Assembly (NCBI RefSeq): GCF_000702825.1
Contig: NZ_JNKF01000013.1
Location: 248,001-312,000, forward strand
From: Prevotella sp. P6B1
Lineage (GTDB): Bacteria > Bacteroidota > Bacteroidia > Bacteroidales > Bacteroidaceae
Length of the DNA: 64,000 nucleotides
Direction: 5' to 3'
The notes below the pieces were generated by a model. It was not told the DNA's origin, did not search any database, and saw only the letters and a program-made list of their open reading frames with translations. Below are positions 44,767 to 53,730 of the stretch, piece by piece (within the stretch, counting starts at the first letter, position 1; each line of letters starts with the position of its first letter). Position numbers and translations under genes: made by a program.

Positions 44767-45684
44767 CTACTTCTTTTTATCAAGCCAACGCTTAGCGCAG
44801 TCTATGTCTTTTTGTCTTGTTGCCTGATAGGTGAATTTCAGCGAATCGGGCAGCGCTTGGATGGCTTGATCGTTCAGTTTATAGTATTTTTTGAGTATCT
44901 GCTTGTAGTGGGCCACGCCAAAGTGGTTGATTGAGTCGCAAGCCTGCTTGTAGCCCTTCATAAACACCTCCATCTGATGCTGGCGTGCCTTATCGTCCAT
45001 ATTCTTGGTACGGCACACGAGTGCCCCCATCTGCATGTCCAGCTTGCGCGTATCGAGCATCACATAGTGCTTCTTCAGCAAGGCCTGCGAAGCCTGAGGT
45101 TCTGTCAGCAGCATGGCGTCCATCTCGTTGTTCTCCAGCATTTTCAGGCGTATGTTCACATCGTTAATCTGGATACGGAACACGCGTTCTGAAGCCAGTT
45201 TGGCACTATCCACAGCCATATCGCCCAGCAGGTCGGTAACCGAGTAACGTGTCATAGCCAGCATCTTATCATCGAGATGCTTGAAGTTGGTGATACGGAG
45301 CTGGCGCTGGCTGATCATGAGCCAGTAGGCATTGGTGGCAGCAATATAACGCAGGGGTGTACCTTCTTTCATCATCTTCTCGGCTCTTACCAGATCGGTG
45401 AAAGCAGCCTCGGCACGGCCTCGGATCAGGGCTGTGTCAATATCTATCTGGGCATTGAATCGCTTCAGGCGGATATCTACGGCCGTATCAAACATCTGGC
45501 GCTCTTTGGCCACGAATACAGGCAGGCAATCCAATGTGGGCATCACGGCCACCTTGAATGCAGCCGAATCCTCACGCCACAGTTTCAAACGCTGCTGACG
45601 AGTCAGGCGCTTGGTCTCTTCGTACGATTGTCCGCAGCCTACGAACACCAGAAGAGCTATGATTCCTAACAATAATTTCTTCAT
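44767..45684 (-). CDS. lipoprotein with NMT1/SsuA-like solute-binding fold, orphan
   Basis: This 305-residue lipoprotein has the lipobox LVFVGCGQS at about residues 12-20. The body resembles type-2 periplasmic binding proteins: FKVAVMPTLDCLPVFVAKER, a central ALIRGRAEAAFTDLVRAEKM, and NEMDAMLLTEPQASQALLKK. No ABC permease or ATPase is adjacent; the partner gene is a TPR protein. A role as an envelope sensor or a solute receptor is possible. An in-frame TTG at 45696 lies inside the -7 box, so the ATG at 45684 is used, leaving a 9-nt gap. Confidence 0.82.
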   Translation of the reverse strand: MKKLLLGIIALLVFVGCGQSYEETKRLTRQQRLKLWREDSAAFKVAVMPTLDCLPVFVAKERQMFDTAVDIRLKRFNAQIDIDTALIRGRAEAAFTDLVRAEKMMKEGTPLRYIAATNAYWLMISQRQLRITNFKHLDDKMLAMTRYSVTDLLGDMAVDSAKLASERVFRIQINDVNIRLKMLENNEMDAMLLTEPQASQALLKKHYVMLDTRKLDMQMGALVCRTKNMDDKARQHQMEVFMKGYKQACDSINHFGVAHYKQILKKYYKLNDQAIQALPDSLKFTYQATRQKDIDCAKRWLDKKK

Positions 45685-45693
45685 AATCGCCTG

Positions 45694-45701
45694 CAAAGAT
45701 A
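45694..45701 (-). promoter_or_regulatory. Bacteroidota -7 box of the lipoprotein-TPR operon
   Basis: TATCTTTG on the minus strand, only 9 nt before the lipoprotein ATG. No -33 TTTG at the right distance. Confidence 0.75.
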
Positions 45702-45743
45702 GTTATTTTTTGAAAAATAACATCTTATTTTAATTATTATTTG

Positions 45744-45751
45744 TAACTTTG
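45744..45751 (+). promoter_or_regulatory. Bacteroidota -7 box of radA
   Basis: TAACTTTG ends 8 nt before the radA ATG, predicting a leaderless or nearly leaderless mRNA. No -33 TTTG is seen at 19-21 bp. Confidence 0.75.
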
Positions 45752-45759
45752 CTGCCATT

Positions 45760-47142
45760 ATGGCAAAAGACAAAACAGCATACGTATGTTCCAACTGCGG
45801 CCAGGAATCGCCGAAGTGGATTGGCAAATGTCCCGCTTGCGGACAGTGGAATACTTTCAAGGAGATCAAGATAGCTGCCGACACCAAACAGCAGGCAGCC
45901 ACTACGGCTGCAGCTACTGCTGGTCATAGTTTGCGACATAACAAGGTGTTGCGCCTGCGCGATATCAGTTCGAAGGACGACCCCCGTATCGATATGCACG
46001 ATGCCGAGCTGAACCGTGTGCTTGGCGGCGGACTGGTTCCTGGCAGTATCGTGTTGCTGGGTGGCGAGCCTGGTATCGGCAAATCCACCCTCTCGCTACA
46101 GACGATGCTGAACATGCCTGAAAAGAAGATTCTCTACGTGAGTGGTGAGGAGAGTGCCCACCAATTGAAGATGCGCGCAGAACGATTGGGTGGCGAAAAT
46201 GAGAATTTCATGCTCCTGACTGAGAATTCGCTCGAAACCATCTTTGATCATATCAAGGAGGTACAGCCCGAAATGATCGTGATCGACTCGATACAAACCA
46301 TCTCTACCGAGGATGTGGAGTCGAGTGCAGGCTCTATCGCCCAGGTGCGCGAGTGTGCCTCTGCCCTACTCCGTTTTGCCAAGACCAGCGGTGTGCCTGT
46401 TATCCTGATTGGTCATATCACCAAAGAGGGCACCTTGGCCGGTCCTAAAATCCTGGAGCATATCGTGGATACGGTCATCCAGTTCGAAGGCGACCAGCAT
46501 TATATGTACCGCATACTGCGCAGCATCAAGAACCGCTTTGGCTCTACGGCCGAATTAGGTATCTACGAGATGCTACAGAACGGTTTGCGACAGGTGTCCA
46601 ACCCTTCAGAACTCTTGTTGACGCAGGATCGCGAGGGCCTTTCGGGCATTGCCATCACGTCGGCCATCGAGGGTATCCGGCCGTTCTTAGTCGAGACTCA
46701 GGCGCTTGTTTCAACAGCCGCCTATGGCACCCCTCAGCGCTCAGCTACAGGCTTTGACCAACGCCGACTGAACATGCTGCTGGCTGTACTCGAAAAGCGC
46801 GTGGGTTTTAAGCTGGCACAGAAGGATGTGTTTGTGAATATCGCTGGCGGGCTGCGTGTAACTGATTTGGCAATGGACCTGAGTGTGATTGCCGCCGTAC
46901 TCTCATCGAATGTGGACACACCTATCGAGTCGGGGTGGTGTATGGCTGGCGAGGTAGGACTGAGTGGCGAGGTGCGCCCCATCAACCGCATCGAGCAGCG
47001 TATTGCCGAGGCTGAGAAGTTAGGATTTACCGATATGATCATCCCAAAATACAACCTTCAGGGCTTCGATAAGAATAAATATTCAATCCGTTTGCACCCC
47101 GTCAGAAAGGTCGAAGAGGCCCTGCGTGCTTTGTTTGGCTGA
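45760..47142 (+). CDS. radA: DNA repair protein RadA
   Basis: This 460-residue RecA-like branch-migration ATPase acts in recombinational repair. It has a four-Cys zinc finger (YVCSNCGQESPKWIGKCPAC), Walker A in LLGGEPGIGKSTLSLQTML, Walker B region EMIVIDSIQTIS, the RadA-specific KNRFGSTAELG and a C-terminal Lon-protease-like domain (about 290-460). All motifs are complete. It is a single-gene unit. Confidence 0.97.
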   Translation: MAKDKTAYVCSNCGQESPKWIGKCPACGQWNTFKEIKIAADTKQQAATTAAATAGHSLRHNKVLRLRDISSKDDPRIDMHDAELNRVLGGGLVPGSIVLLGGEPGIGKSTLSLQTMLNMPEKKILYVSGEESAHQLKMRAERLGGENENFMLLTENSLETIFDHIKEVQPEMIVIDSIQTISTEDVESSAGSIAQVRECASALLRFAKTSGVPVILIGHITKEGTLAGPKILEHIVDTVIQFEGDQHYMYRILRSIKNRFGSTAELGIYEMLQNGLRQVSNPSELLLTQDREGLSGIAITSAIEGIRPFLVETQALVSTAAYGTPQRSATGFDQRRLNMLLAVLEKRVGFKLAQKDVFVNIAGGLRVTDLAMDLSVIAAVLSSNVDTPIESGWCMAGEVGLSGEVRPINRIEQRIAEAEKLGFTDMIIPKYNLQGFDKNKYSIRLHPVRKVEEALRALFG

Positions 47143-47234
47143 TAATTGTAAACTCAGCCTTACATTATCAATAATTATACGCAAAAAAGATTTAAATATT
47201 CAATGTCCAATGGTCAATGTTCAATGAATTTTAG

Positions 47235-47242
47235 TATCTTTG
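47235..47242 (+). promoter_or_regulatory. Bacteroidota -7 box of pgk
   Basis: TATCTTTG, 49 nt before the pgk ATG. The DNA just upstream (47198-47227) repeats CAATG-like units (CAATGTCCAATGGTCAATGT...). Confidence 0.7.
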
Positions 47243-47291
47243 CAGTCGCATTTTAAAATGAAGTTTATTACATTTTTAATATTATAGAATT

Positions 47292-48563
47292 ATGACTATC
47301 AACGAATTCAACTTTGCCGGTAAGAAGGCAATCGTACGTGTAGACTTCAACGTACCCCTCGATGAGAATGGTAAGATCACAGACGACACCCGTATCCGCG
47401 GTGCCCTGCCTACCCTGAAGAAGATTCTGAATGATGGTGGTGCTACTATCATCATGAGCCACATGGGTAAGCCCAAAGGTAAGGTAAACCCCAAGCTGTC
47501 TCTGGGTCAGATTCGCGAGGCTGTTGAGAAGGCACTGGGTGTTCCCGTTGCTTTCGCTGCCGACTGCGCTAAGGCTGCTGATGCTGCTAAGGCTCTGAAG
47601 ATGGGTGAGGCTCTGCTGCTCGAGAACCTGCGTTACTATCCTGAGGAAGAGGGTAAGCCCGTAGGTGTAGAGAAGGGTACTCCTGAGTACGACGAGGCCA
47701 AGAAGGCTATGAAGGCCAGTCAGAAGGAGTTTGCCAAGACTCTGGCCAGCTACGCTGACTGCTACGTAATGGATGCCTTCGGTACAGCTCACCGTAAGCA
47801 CGCTTCTACTGCTGTTATCGCTGATTACTTCGACGCTGACAACAAGATGCTGGGTCTGCTGATGGAGAAGGAGGTTCAGGCTGTTGACAATGTACTGAGC
47901 AACATCAAGCGTCCTTTCGTTGCCATCATGGGTGGTTCAAAGGTATCTTCTAAGATCGGTATCATCGAGAACCTGCTGGGTAAGGTTGATAAGCTCATCC
48001 TCTGCGGTGGTATGACCTACACCTTCGCTAAGGCTCACAACGGTGAGATTGGCGATTCAATCGTTGAGCTCGACAAGCTGGATGTAGCCCTGGGTGTTGA
48101 GGAGCTGGCTAAGAAGAACGGCGTAGAGCTCGTTCTGGGTTCTGACTGCACAGCTACTAACGGTCTCGACTTCGGTACTATGAGCGTTAAGGAAGGTGCA
48201 GAGATCATCACCTGCCCTGCCAACAAGGTTCCTGCTGGTTTCGAGGGTGTTGACGCTGGTCCAGAGAGCCAGAAGGCATTCGCCGAGGCTATCAAGGGTG
48301 CTAAGACCATCCTGTGGAACGGTCCTGCCGGCGTATTCGAGTGCGACGCTTTCACCGCTGGTTCACGTGCCATCGGCGACGCTATTGCTGAGGCTACCAA
48401 GAATGGTGCGTTCTCACTGATTGGTGGTGGCGACTCTGTAGCATGTGTTAACAAGTTCGGTCTGGCCGATCAGGTATCTTACATCTCAACTGGTGGTGGC
48501 GCTCTGCTCGAGGCCATTGAGGGTAAGGTCCTCCCAGGCGTAGCTGCTATCAAGGGCGAGTAA
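47292..48563 (+). CDS. pgk: phosphoglycerate kinase
   Basis: This 423-residue glycolytic enzyme transfers phosphate from 1,3-bisphosphoglycerate to ADP in the cytoplasm. Motifs are [19 protein letters not shown] (PGK signature), [60 protein letters not shown], and [20 protein letters not shown] with [18 protein letters not shown]. It shows strong codon bias (many GCT, CTG and AAG codons), expected for a highly expressed gene. It is followed by a strong terminator. Confidence 0.98.
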   Translation: MTINEFNFAGKKAIVRVDFNVPLDENGKITDDTRIRGALPTLKKILNDGGATIIMSHMGKPKGKVNPKLSLGQIREAVEKALGVPVAFAADCAKAADAAKALKMGEALLLENLRYYPEEEGKPVGVEKGTPEYDEAKKAMKASQKEFAKTLASYADCYVMDAFGTAHRKHASTAVIADYFDADNKMLGLLMEKEVQAVDNVLSNIKRPFVAIMGGSKVSSKIGIIENLLGKVDKLILCGGMTYTFAKAHNGEIGDSIVELDKLDVALGVEELAKKNGVELVLGSDCTATNGLDFGTMSVKEGAEIITCPANKVPAGFEGVDAGPESQKAFAEAIKGAKTILWNGPAGVFECDAFTAGSRAIGDAIAEATKNGAFSLIGGGDSVACVNKFGLADQVSYISTGGGALLEAIEGKVLPGVAAIKGE

Positions 48564-48594
48564 TAACGAGCCCTCGTTATTGTTTATGCAAAAG

Positions 48595-48630
48595 AAATCT
48601 CCTATCGCTTGATAGGAGATTTCGCTTTTT
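48595..48630. terminator. intrinsic terminator between pgk and the convergent flavoprotein gene
   Basis: A perfect 12-bp stem (AAATCTCCTATC against GATAGGAGATTT, 4-nt loop) is followed by CGCTTTTT. An extra hairpin (AATAACGA/TCGTTATT) lies at 48562-48581 around the pgk stop codon. Confidence 0.92.
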
Positions 48631-48654
48631 ATATACTGTCGGGAATGTGATTTC

Positions 48655-49701
48655 CTATACGTAGAAGTTATAGCAGGCGGCGAAGAACCTGGGGAAGTGC
48701 GCAATCCGCTTAATGACCGACAGGCCGAACCTGCTGTAAACAATCTTATCGAGAATATCCTCCTTACGCTTCTTGCGGAAGATTTTCCTGTTTACTTCGC
48801 GGAAGTCCCTGCCCTCGATGATAGCGCGACTGGCATTTTCGGCTGTAGCTATCGCATAATACAGTCCTTCGTACGACACACGGTTGGTAAATCCGCCTGC
48901 ATCGCCGATCAGGATCACACGAGGCGAAGGCGATACTACCGAGGCACGGGGGATGAAAGCACCACGCAGAGGTCTGTCAGTGAGATACGGATAGTCCAGC
49001 TCCTTCAGCACACGCTTAAAGCTGTCCTTGCTGGTATGTGCATCGCCGAAGCCTATCACATCGTGGGTCTTGTTGGGGAACACATAGAAATAGCCGTGAC
49101 TGTAGCTGTTTGAGAGGCTGAGCGTAATCATAGGCTCCACATCGGCAGCTCGATCGTGATACTGTTCATAGAACAGGAATCCGTTGGAGCTGTGCGGAGC
49201 AATGCGCTTACGCACCTGACTGGTAGCGCCATCGGCCCCCACGAGATAGCGGCAGGCAATCTGCTCGCCCGAGCGCAGAGTAACCACTACGGGATAATCC
49301 TTCCGTGCGGCATCCTCGCTGAAATCGGCAAATGCGCCCTGCTCGAAAGCGCCACCAGCTGCAAGATACTGCTGCAGGAGCAGGTGGTCAAAGTCCTTTC
49401 GGCGAACGATACGTATCATGCGCTGCATGTCGTCCAATCTGAGATAGCCGCAATGCTCACCGTCGATAATCAGCCCGAAGTTAGTAATCGGCATATACTC
49501 ATACTTGAAGTCAGGAAACAGGCGCCCAAGCGTTTGCCACGCCTTAGGAGTCAGTCCACCACCACAGATTTTGTCGCGAGGGAACGAGGCATGGTCAATC
49601 AACAAGCACTCCAAGCCAGCCCGTTTCAACAGGCTCGCACACACTGATCCCGCTGGTCCTGCACCAACTATCAGCACATCATATGTTCTCATTTTATCCA
49701 T
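48655..49701 (-). CDS. geranylgeranyl reductase-like FAD oxidoreductase
   Basis: This about 348-residue flavoprotein has the FAD-binding start VLIVGAGPAGSVCASLLKRA, a PxxK-type region FPRDKICGGGLTPKAWQTLG and a second FAD motif VILIGDAGGFTNRVSYEGLY. These match the geranylgeranyl-reductase subfamily, which reduces isoprenoid chains; the substrate here is unknown. ATGs at 49701 and 49692 are both possible. The -7 box lies only 6 or 15 nt upstream, which makes 49692 the more conventional choice. The TTG further upstream lies in the box and is rejected. Confidence 0.85.
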   Translation of the reverse strand: MDKMRTYDVLIVGAGPAGSVCASLLKRAGLECLLIDHASFPRDKICGGGLTPKAWQTLGRLFPDFKYEYMPITNFGLIIDGEHCGYLRLDDMQRMIRIVRRKDFDHLLLQQYLAAGGAFEQGAFADFSEDAARKDYPVVVTLRSGEQIACRYLVGADGATSQVRKRIAPHSSNGFLFYEQYHDRAADVEPMITLSLSNSYSHGYFYVFPNKTHDVIGFGDAHTSKDSFKRVLKELDYPYLTDRPLRGAFIPRASVVSPSPRVILIGDAGGFTNRVSYEGLYYAIATAENASRAIIEGRDFREVNRKIFRKKRKEDILDKIVYSRFGLSVIKRIAHFPRFFAACYNFYV

Positions 49702-49707
49702 TGCGTG

Positions 49708-49739
49708 CAAAGGTAGAAATAATACTCGAAATAACCAAA
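49708..49739 (-). promoter_or_regulatory. promoter of the flavoprotein gene
   Basis: -7 TACCTTTG (49708-49715) and -33 TTTG (49736-49739) are spaced by 20 bp on the minus strand. Confidence 0.87.
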
Positions 49740-49787
49740 CTTTTTTGCAGTAAAGATTCTTCGGTTTTCGAACACAATAGGAAAATT

Positions 49788-49818
49788 CCTATCAACTGAT
49801 AGGCGAATCCCCTTTTTT
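49788..49818 (+). repeat. CCTATC-N4-GATAGG hairpin resembling the pgk terminator stem
   Basis: A 6-bp perfect stem with 4-nt loop AACT (49788-49803) precedes a T6 run at 49813-49818. The stem repeats the core of the pgk terminator (48601-48616). The T-run is about 9 nt from the stem, so it would be a weak terminator; its position upstream of the 49866 promoter could insulate that gene. Confidence 0.55.
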
Positions 49819-49835
49819 ATGTGTCATACTATTGA

Positions 49836-49843
49836 TACCTTTG
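49836..49843 (+). promoter_or_regulatory. Bacteroidota -7 box of the 49866 gene
   Basis: TACCTTTG, 22 nt before the ATG at 49866. Confidence 0.68.
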
Positions 49844-49865
49844 CACCAACAAAATTCAAATAACA

Positions 49866-50636
49866 ATGTTCAAACGTACACTCATATCCATGTTAGTATT
49901 GTTTGGGGTGCTCAGCGCCTCAGCCAGTCAGGTAGGCGTCTACTGCACGATGGGCAGCGAAGGCAGCCAGATGTATCGCAACCAGGATATCCGCCTGCAG
50001 ATAGTACTCACCATCGATGGCACAGCCCTGCTTGAGGTTGAAAACCTTACCGACCAGGTGATGTATATCGACCGCCGTCGCTCGTTTGTTTGGGTAAACG
50101 GCGCATCCACATCGCTCAACGACCCTCGCATTCCGCCCTTCGAAGCCGAAGAGCATTGGGTGTCGATTGCGCCTCATGGCGTCAACACTATCTATGCCTG
50201 GGAGCAACTGCCGCTATTGCTCAACCCACAGATGATCTATGTGGGCGAGCCAAAGAGCTGGGGCAACACCAGTAAGGGAAGGTTTCTCGACACCAACAAG
50301 AAGTTCCACAAGGGCGACAAGCGCCGCTACACACGCCGCACCACCCCATTGGCGCTGGCAGCCGACATCGAATACCGCTTTACCTATGATGGCGATGCCG
50401 AACCCAGAGTAAAGGTATCCGACTATGTAGAATCAATCAAGGTAGATTCGAACATGTGGGTAGATAAGCATGGCAAGCTGGTTAACCCACGCCTTTTCCC
50501 CCATCCCTGCTTCGCCTTCCGCAGTGGCAAGTCAGGTGGCGCCGTTCTTGGCGAAGCCCTGGGCCTTACCGCAGCAGCCGGTCTGGTAGTCCTTGGAGCC
50601 GCCCTCGCGCCCGATGAGCCCACTCCTGCATGGTAA
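49866..50636 (+). CDS. exported protein of unknown function
   Basis: This 256-residue protein has a signal peptide (about 1-20, ending SASAS), a beta-rich body (DIRLQIVLTIDGTALLEVEN, HWVSIAPHGVNTIYAWEQLP) and a C-terminal hydrophobic, Gly/Ala-rich segment (AVLGEALGLTAAAGLVVLGA, about 225-247) that could anchor it in a membrane. I do not recognise the family. It is a single-gene unit convergent with the caspase gene. Confidence 0.75.
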   Translation: MFKRTLISMLVLFGVLSASASQVGVYCTMGSEGSQMYRNQDIRLQIVLTIDGTALLEVENLTDQVMYIDRRRSFVWVNGASTSLNDPRIPPFEAEEHWVSIAPHGVNTIYAWEQLPLLLNPQMIYVGEPKSWGNTSKGRFLDTNKKFHKGDKRRYTRRTTPLALAADIEYRFTYDGDAEPRVKVSDYVESIKVDSNMWVDKHGKLVNPRLFPHPCFAFRSGKSGGAVLGEALGLTAAAGLVVLGAALAPDEPTPAW

Positions 50637-50650
50637 AACCTCCTAAAAGT

Positions 50651-52015
50651 CTATTTCATTTTCCAATTGCGCCATTCTTCTCCTAATTCAATTGCAGGAA
50701 CGATGGATGGCGTTTGCCTCTTAAGATTAAGTGCAGACTGGCGACGGACATTCATAAGCAAATAATCACTTAACTCATCAAGCGATGCTTCGCCATTTGA
50801 CTGTTGAAGTTTCTTCAGCAAGAAGTATGTAAACGTACCATGGCCTTTCTCTTTATATGGCCAAGCCGTTTCATCTCCCATTGCCGATGAAAACATTACC
50901 ATATTGCCCTTAGGCACTGTATCTTTAACTTTAATTGCGACACCACGATTCTCTGCCAACACACCTTCACCACGCAAAGCACCACTAAAACAAGCGTCAA
51001 TAAACAATACTATAGAACGCGCCTTGGTTGATGCCAAATCGCTGATTAGTTTTCCTATCGAATAACAGATGTTTGTTCTCTGTGGGTCAGCATCTACAGG
51101 CATCAAGTAAGCATCTTTGGTCTTCTCGTTTGGCACACCATGCCCTGCGTAATAGAAAATAATATTGAGTGTTGAGTCAGGAAAAGTTGTAGCCAGATAT
51201 TTAATATCTGCCATAGTACCTACCAACGAACCATACGTGGCATCAGGAAGATAAACTACATTCTGGTCAGGCAGTCCAAGAACTCTTTTGCAATACTCTG
51301 CAAACATAGACGCATCGTTAAGAGCAAAAGTTACAGGAGGCACCGATTTGTAGTTCTCATTACCCACTACCAACGCTATCGTATTCACATTTTTGCGTAA
51401 TGTGTCTTCTGGCAAATTCAAATCTACCTCGCTCAAGTACTTAATTTCTGCCTTTGGCTTTTCCAACTGTATTTCTGTGTTATCGGTTTCACCTATAGCG
51501 AGAATACCATTCACCCAGTTCTCAAACGAAGTAGAAGAACCCGACCAGTCGTTATTGTAGATACTTTCCAAGGCGGTTTGAGCTCTTCGATAGCCTTTAA
51601 TTAAAGATGTTTTTAACCAGCGTTGACAGGTTCGTTTATCGTCTACCAACAATTCTGCCATATAGTAGCAAGCCTCACCGCCTCCGTCTTCCGTGTAGAG
51701 CTGCTCAGCACGCTGCCTATAGCTATAATATTTCTGCGGGTCCATCTTATACATCACTCTACAAGCATCAGGACTACCAGCATCAGCAGCTTTACGAAGT
51801 ATGCTTTTTCCTTTCTCGTGCTGTTGTGCTACTACCCCCTTAATACCCGTCAGATAACAGTACGCCACCAGATACTGCGCATGCAGATCGGTTTGGGCCA
51901 GCTCTCTCAGTGCCTTCCATTCTTTACTGTTTTTGGGCAATTCTTCATCAGATTGTGCCTGTGCAGAAAGAGTTGCAACCAGCATGCATAGAATAACAAT
52001 AGTCAGCCTCTTCAT
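50651..52015 (-). CDS. exported caspase-family (C14) protease with N-terminal Sel1-like repeats
   Basis: This 454-residue protein has a signal peptide (1-20, ending SAQAQ), a Sel1/TPR-like helical region (about 30-160), a linker, and a caspase-like domain from about 207 to 440. The domain starts NVNTIALVVGNENYKSVPPV and carries catalytic His292 (FYYAGHGVP) and Cys342 (LFIDACFSGAL). The dyad is intact, so an active Arg/Lys-type cysteine protease is expected (inference from family). It is the last gene of an operon with a lipoprotein and a CarboxypepD_reg barrel protein, so its substrates are probably in the envelope. Confidence 0.9.
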   Translation of the reverse strand: MKRLTIVILCMLVATLSAQAQSDEELPKNSKEWKALRELAQTDLHAQYLVAYCYLTGIKGVVAQQHEKGKSILRKAADAGSPDACRVMYKMDPQKYYSYRQRAEQLYTEDGGGEACYYMAELLVDDKRTCQRWLKTSLIKGYRRAQTALESIYNNDWSGSSTSFENWVNGILAIGETDNTEIQLEKPKAEIKYLSEVDLNLPEDTLRKNVNTIALVVGNENYKSVPPVTFALNDASMFAEYCKRVLGLPDQNVVYLPDATYGSLVGTMADIKYLATTFPDSTLNIIFYYAGHGVPNEKTKDAYLMPVDADPQRTNICYSIGKLISDLASTKARSIVLFIDACFSGALRGEGVLAENRGVAIKVKDTVPKGNMVMFSSAMGDETAWPYKEKGHGTFTYFLLKKLQQSNGEASLDELSDYLLMNVRRQSALNLKRQTPSIVPAIELGEEWRNWKMK

Positions 52016-52019
52016 GTTT

Positions 52020-52793
52020 TTAGTATTTTGGAATATCTATAGTCTTCGTCTCACTTTTAAATACAATATCGTCATCACTCGTGTCTGTTATCTGTTGCTC
52101 ATAACCCACATAACCATATATTTTAACCCAATAGGTAAGAGTTCCGGATACCGCAGAATCAAAATCCAATGAGAAAGTTAATTCGTCTCTGTTACTATTA
52201 TCCACGAAGTGAGTTTCCGAATTATTCTCTGACGAGAGCGTATAGAATAAGCGCCCTTTACAACTTAAGAGATAGCCATAATTATAATCAGAAGGATAGT
52301 TTTTGCTGTCAATACTATATTTAACCGTTAGAAAATATTTATTGTACTTTTGATAATAACTATAATCACTCCAACCTGTATTGTCTGGGTCTTCCCTAGC
52401 AGAAACCAAGTTGTAATTCTCATCTTTCGTCTGGAAGCTTATAGCCGGTCCAGTTTTACATCCTCCGAGCTCATCTTTGTCAATATACCTATAGTAATAG
52501 GTTGTCGAGGGCTTAAGATTTTTAAAAACAATAGTACCAACATTTTTATTATAACTACCAGCCAAGCTATTTCCATTAAAATCCTTGTTATCGTTTAACT
52601 GAACAGAATTATAATAATCTTCGCCCCAATCTCTGAATACTGCGGTATTTTGTGTGGTAAACCATAAACAATAATCAGCATCTGGATAATAATACAAATT
52701 CAAAGTGGAATTTCCATCAATAGCAGGAAGTTTCTCGCAACCAGCATATATCATTGACACCAAAAGGAGCCCTATAAAACTAAACTTTTTCAT
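52020..52793 (-). CDS. lipoprotein of unknown function with FN3-like beta region
   Basis: This 257-residue lipoprotein starts at the ATG giving MKKFSFIGLLLVSMIYAGCE; the lipobox is IYAGC. The longer reading frame upstream runs into the preceding gene and has no credible start. The body is beta-rich with aromatic residues (NLKPSTTYYYRYIDKDELGG resembles an FN3 strand pair). No family is recognised. It sits 4 bp before the caspase gene and 19 bp after the barrel gene. Confidence 0.75.
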   Translation of the reverse strand: MKKFSFIGLLLVSMIYAGCEKLPAIDGNSTLNLYYYPDADYCLWFTTQNTAVFRDWGEDYYNSVQLNDNKDFNGNSLAGSYNKNVGTIVFKNLKPSTTYYYRYIDKDELGGCKTGPAISFQTKDENYNLVSAREDPDNTGWSDYSYYQKYNKYFLTVKYSIDSKNYPSDYNYGYLLSCKGRLFYTLSSENNSETHFVDNSNRDELTFSLDFDSAVSGTLTYWVKIYGYVGYEQQITDTSDDDIVFKSETKTIDIPKY

Positions 52794-52812
52794 AATTCCT
52801 TGTTTATTACAA

Positions 52813-53598
52813 TTAGAACATATAGCCAACACCAAAATTAGCACCAAAGTATGGCTTCTTAGTATTCCACATAGTGCTTCCACCATTAATCATCACATGG
52901 CCAATCTTCATCATCAGGCCAACCTCTGCACAAACGCCTTTATATGACAAATCCGAATGGTTATAATAGCCTTTTACATCATACCACGTTCCCGTTTGGT
53001 GTTGCATAGCAACTTTGCGGTTCGAGATACCACCACCGACAGTAAGATAAAGAGGACTACCCAAACGTAGAATTAATCCTCCCGTAATTGCCTGATAGCC
53101 AGTCTTTTTATCGATCCAAAATGGATTATACACATCATTATTATCCAGTTCTGCAGATGTTGAAGGCATTGAGCTCTGCACATATCTGGCATAGATACCG
53201 ATGTTCTTAACCACTCCAACCATCAAACCAAATGGAATATCTTTGCCATCTGTACTGGGAACAGTTACCTGCGGACTAACAAAGAACTGATAACGGGTAG
53301 CTGGGCGCGTCCACCAAGTAGAGTTCTCAAGCGTAATTGACATATTGCCCGATACTCCCTGAGTTTTCGTAAGACGGCCAGCGCTACTTACCTTTACCTT
53401 TTCTACAGCCTTTGGTGTCTCAAGTTTAAAACGGCCGTCAATACCAGTCGTTGAGAAAACTTTCGAACCCATTGCCTCAACACGGGCTCCAGAAATTGGA
53501 TTACCAGCCTTGTCAACTACCTGTCCCGTTGTTACATACTGCGCAGACGCTGTTAAGCATACAACCATCAGACATGCTGTTAATAGTTTCTTTTTCAT
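52813..53598 (-). CDS. CarboxypepD_reg-like outer-membrane barrel protein
   Basis: This 261-residue protein has a signal peptide (1-19, ending LTASAQ), a CarboxypepD_reg-like domain (about 22-95: TGQVVDKAGNPISGARVEAM, STTGIDGRFKLETP) and a small beta-barrel ending in the aromatic strand FGANFGVGYMF. It is probably an outer-membrane anchor or channel. It is the first gene of the caspase operon and has its own promoter. Confidence 0.82.
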   Translation of the reverse strand: MKKKLLTACLMVVCLTASAQYVTTGQVVDKAGNPISGARVEAMGSKVFSTTGIDGRFKLETPKAVEKVKVSSAGRLTKTQGVSGNMSITLENSTWWTRPATRYQFFVSPQVTVPSTDGKDIPFGLMVGVVKNIGIYARYVQSSMPSTSAELDNNDVYNPFWIDKKTGYQAITGGLILRLGSPLYLTVGGGISNRKVAMQHQTGTWYDVKGYYNHSDLSYKGVCAEVGLMMKIGHVMINGGSTMWNTKKPYFGANFGVGYMF

Positions 53599-53635
53599 AT
53601 TTACACAATAGGTTTTTTAGTTCAATTTCTGTGGC

Positions 53636-53667
53636 AAATATAGGAATAATCCTCGAATCTTCCAAAT
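53636..53667 (-). promoter_or_regulatory. promoter of the exported-caspase operon
   Basis: -7 TATATTTG (53636-53643) and -33 TTTG (53664-53667) are spaced by 20 bp on the minus strand. Confidence 0.85.
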
Positions 53668-53730
53668 ATTTTAGTAAAAAAGAATCATTTACGAATATTA
53701 CAGATATTGCGAATGGTCTGTCCAGCCCCC

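Noticed and set aside
52794..52886. N-terminal extension of the 52020 lipoprotein into the barrel gene
   Set aside because: The internal ATG at 52793 gives a perfect lipoprotein signal, whereas the extension overlaps the preceding gene and has no sensible signal.
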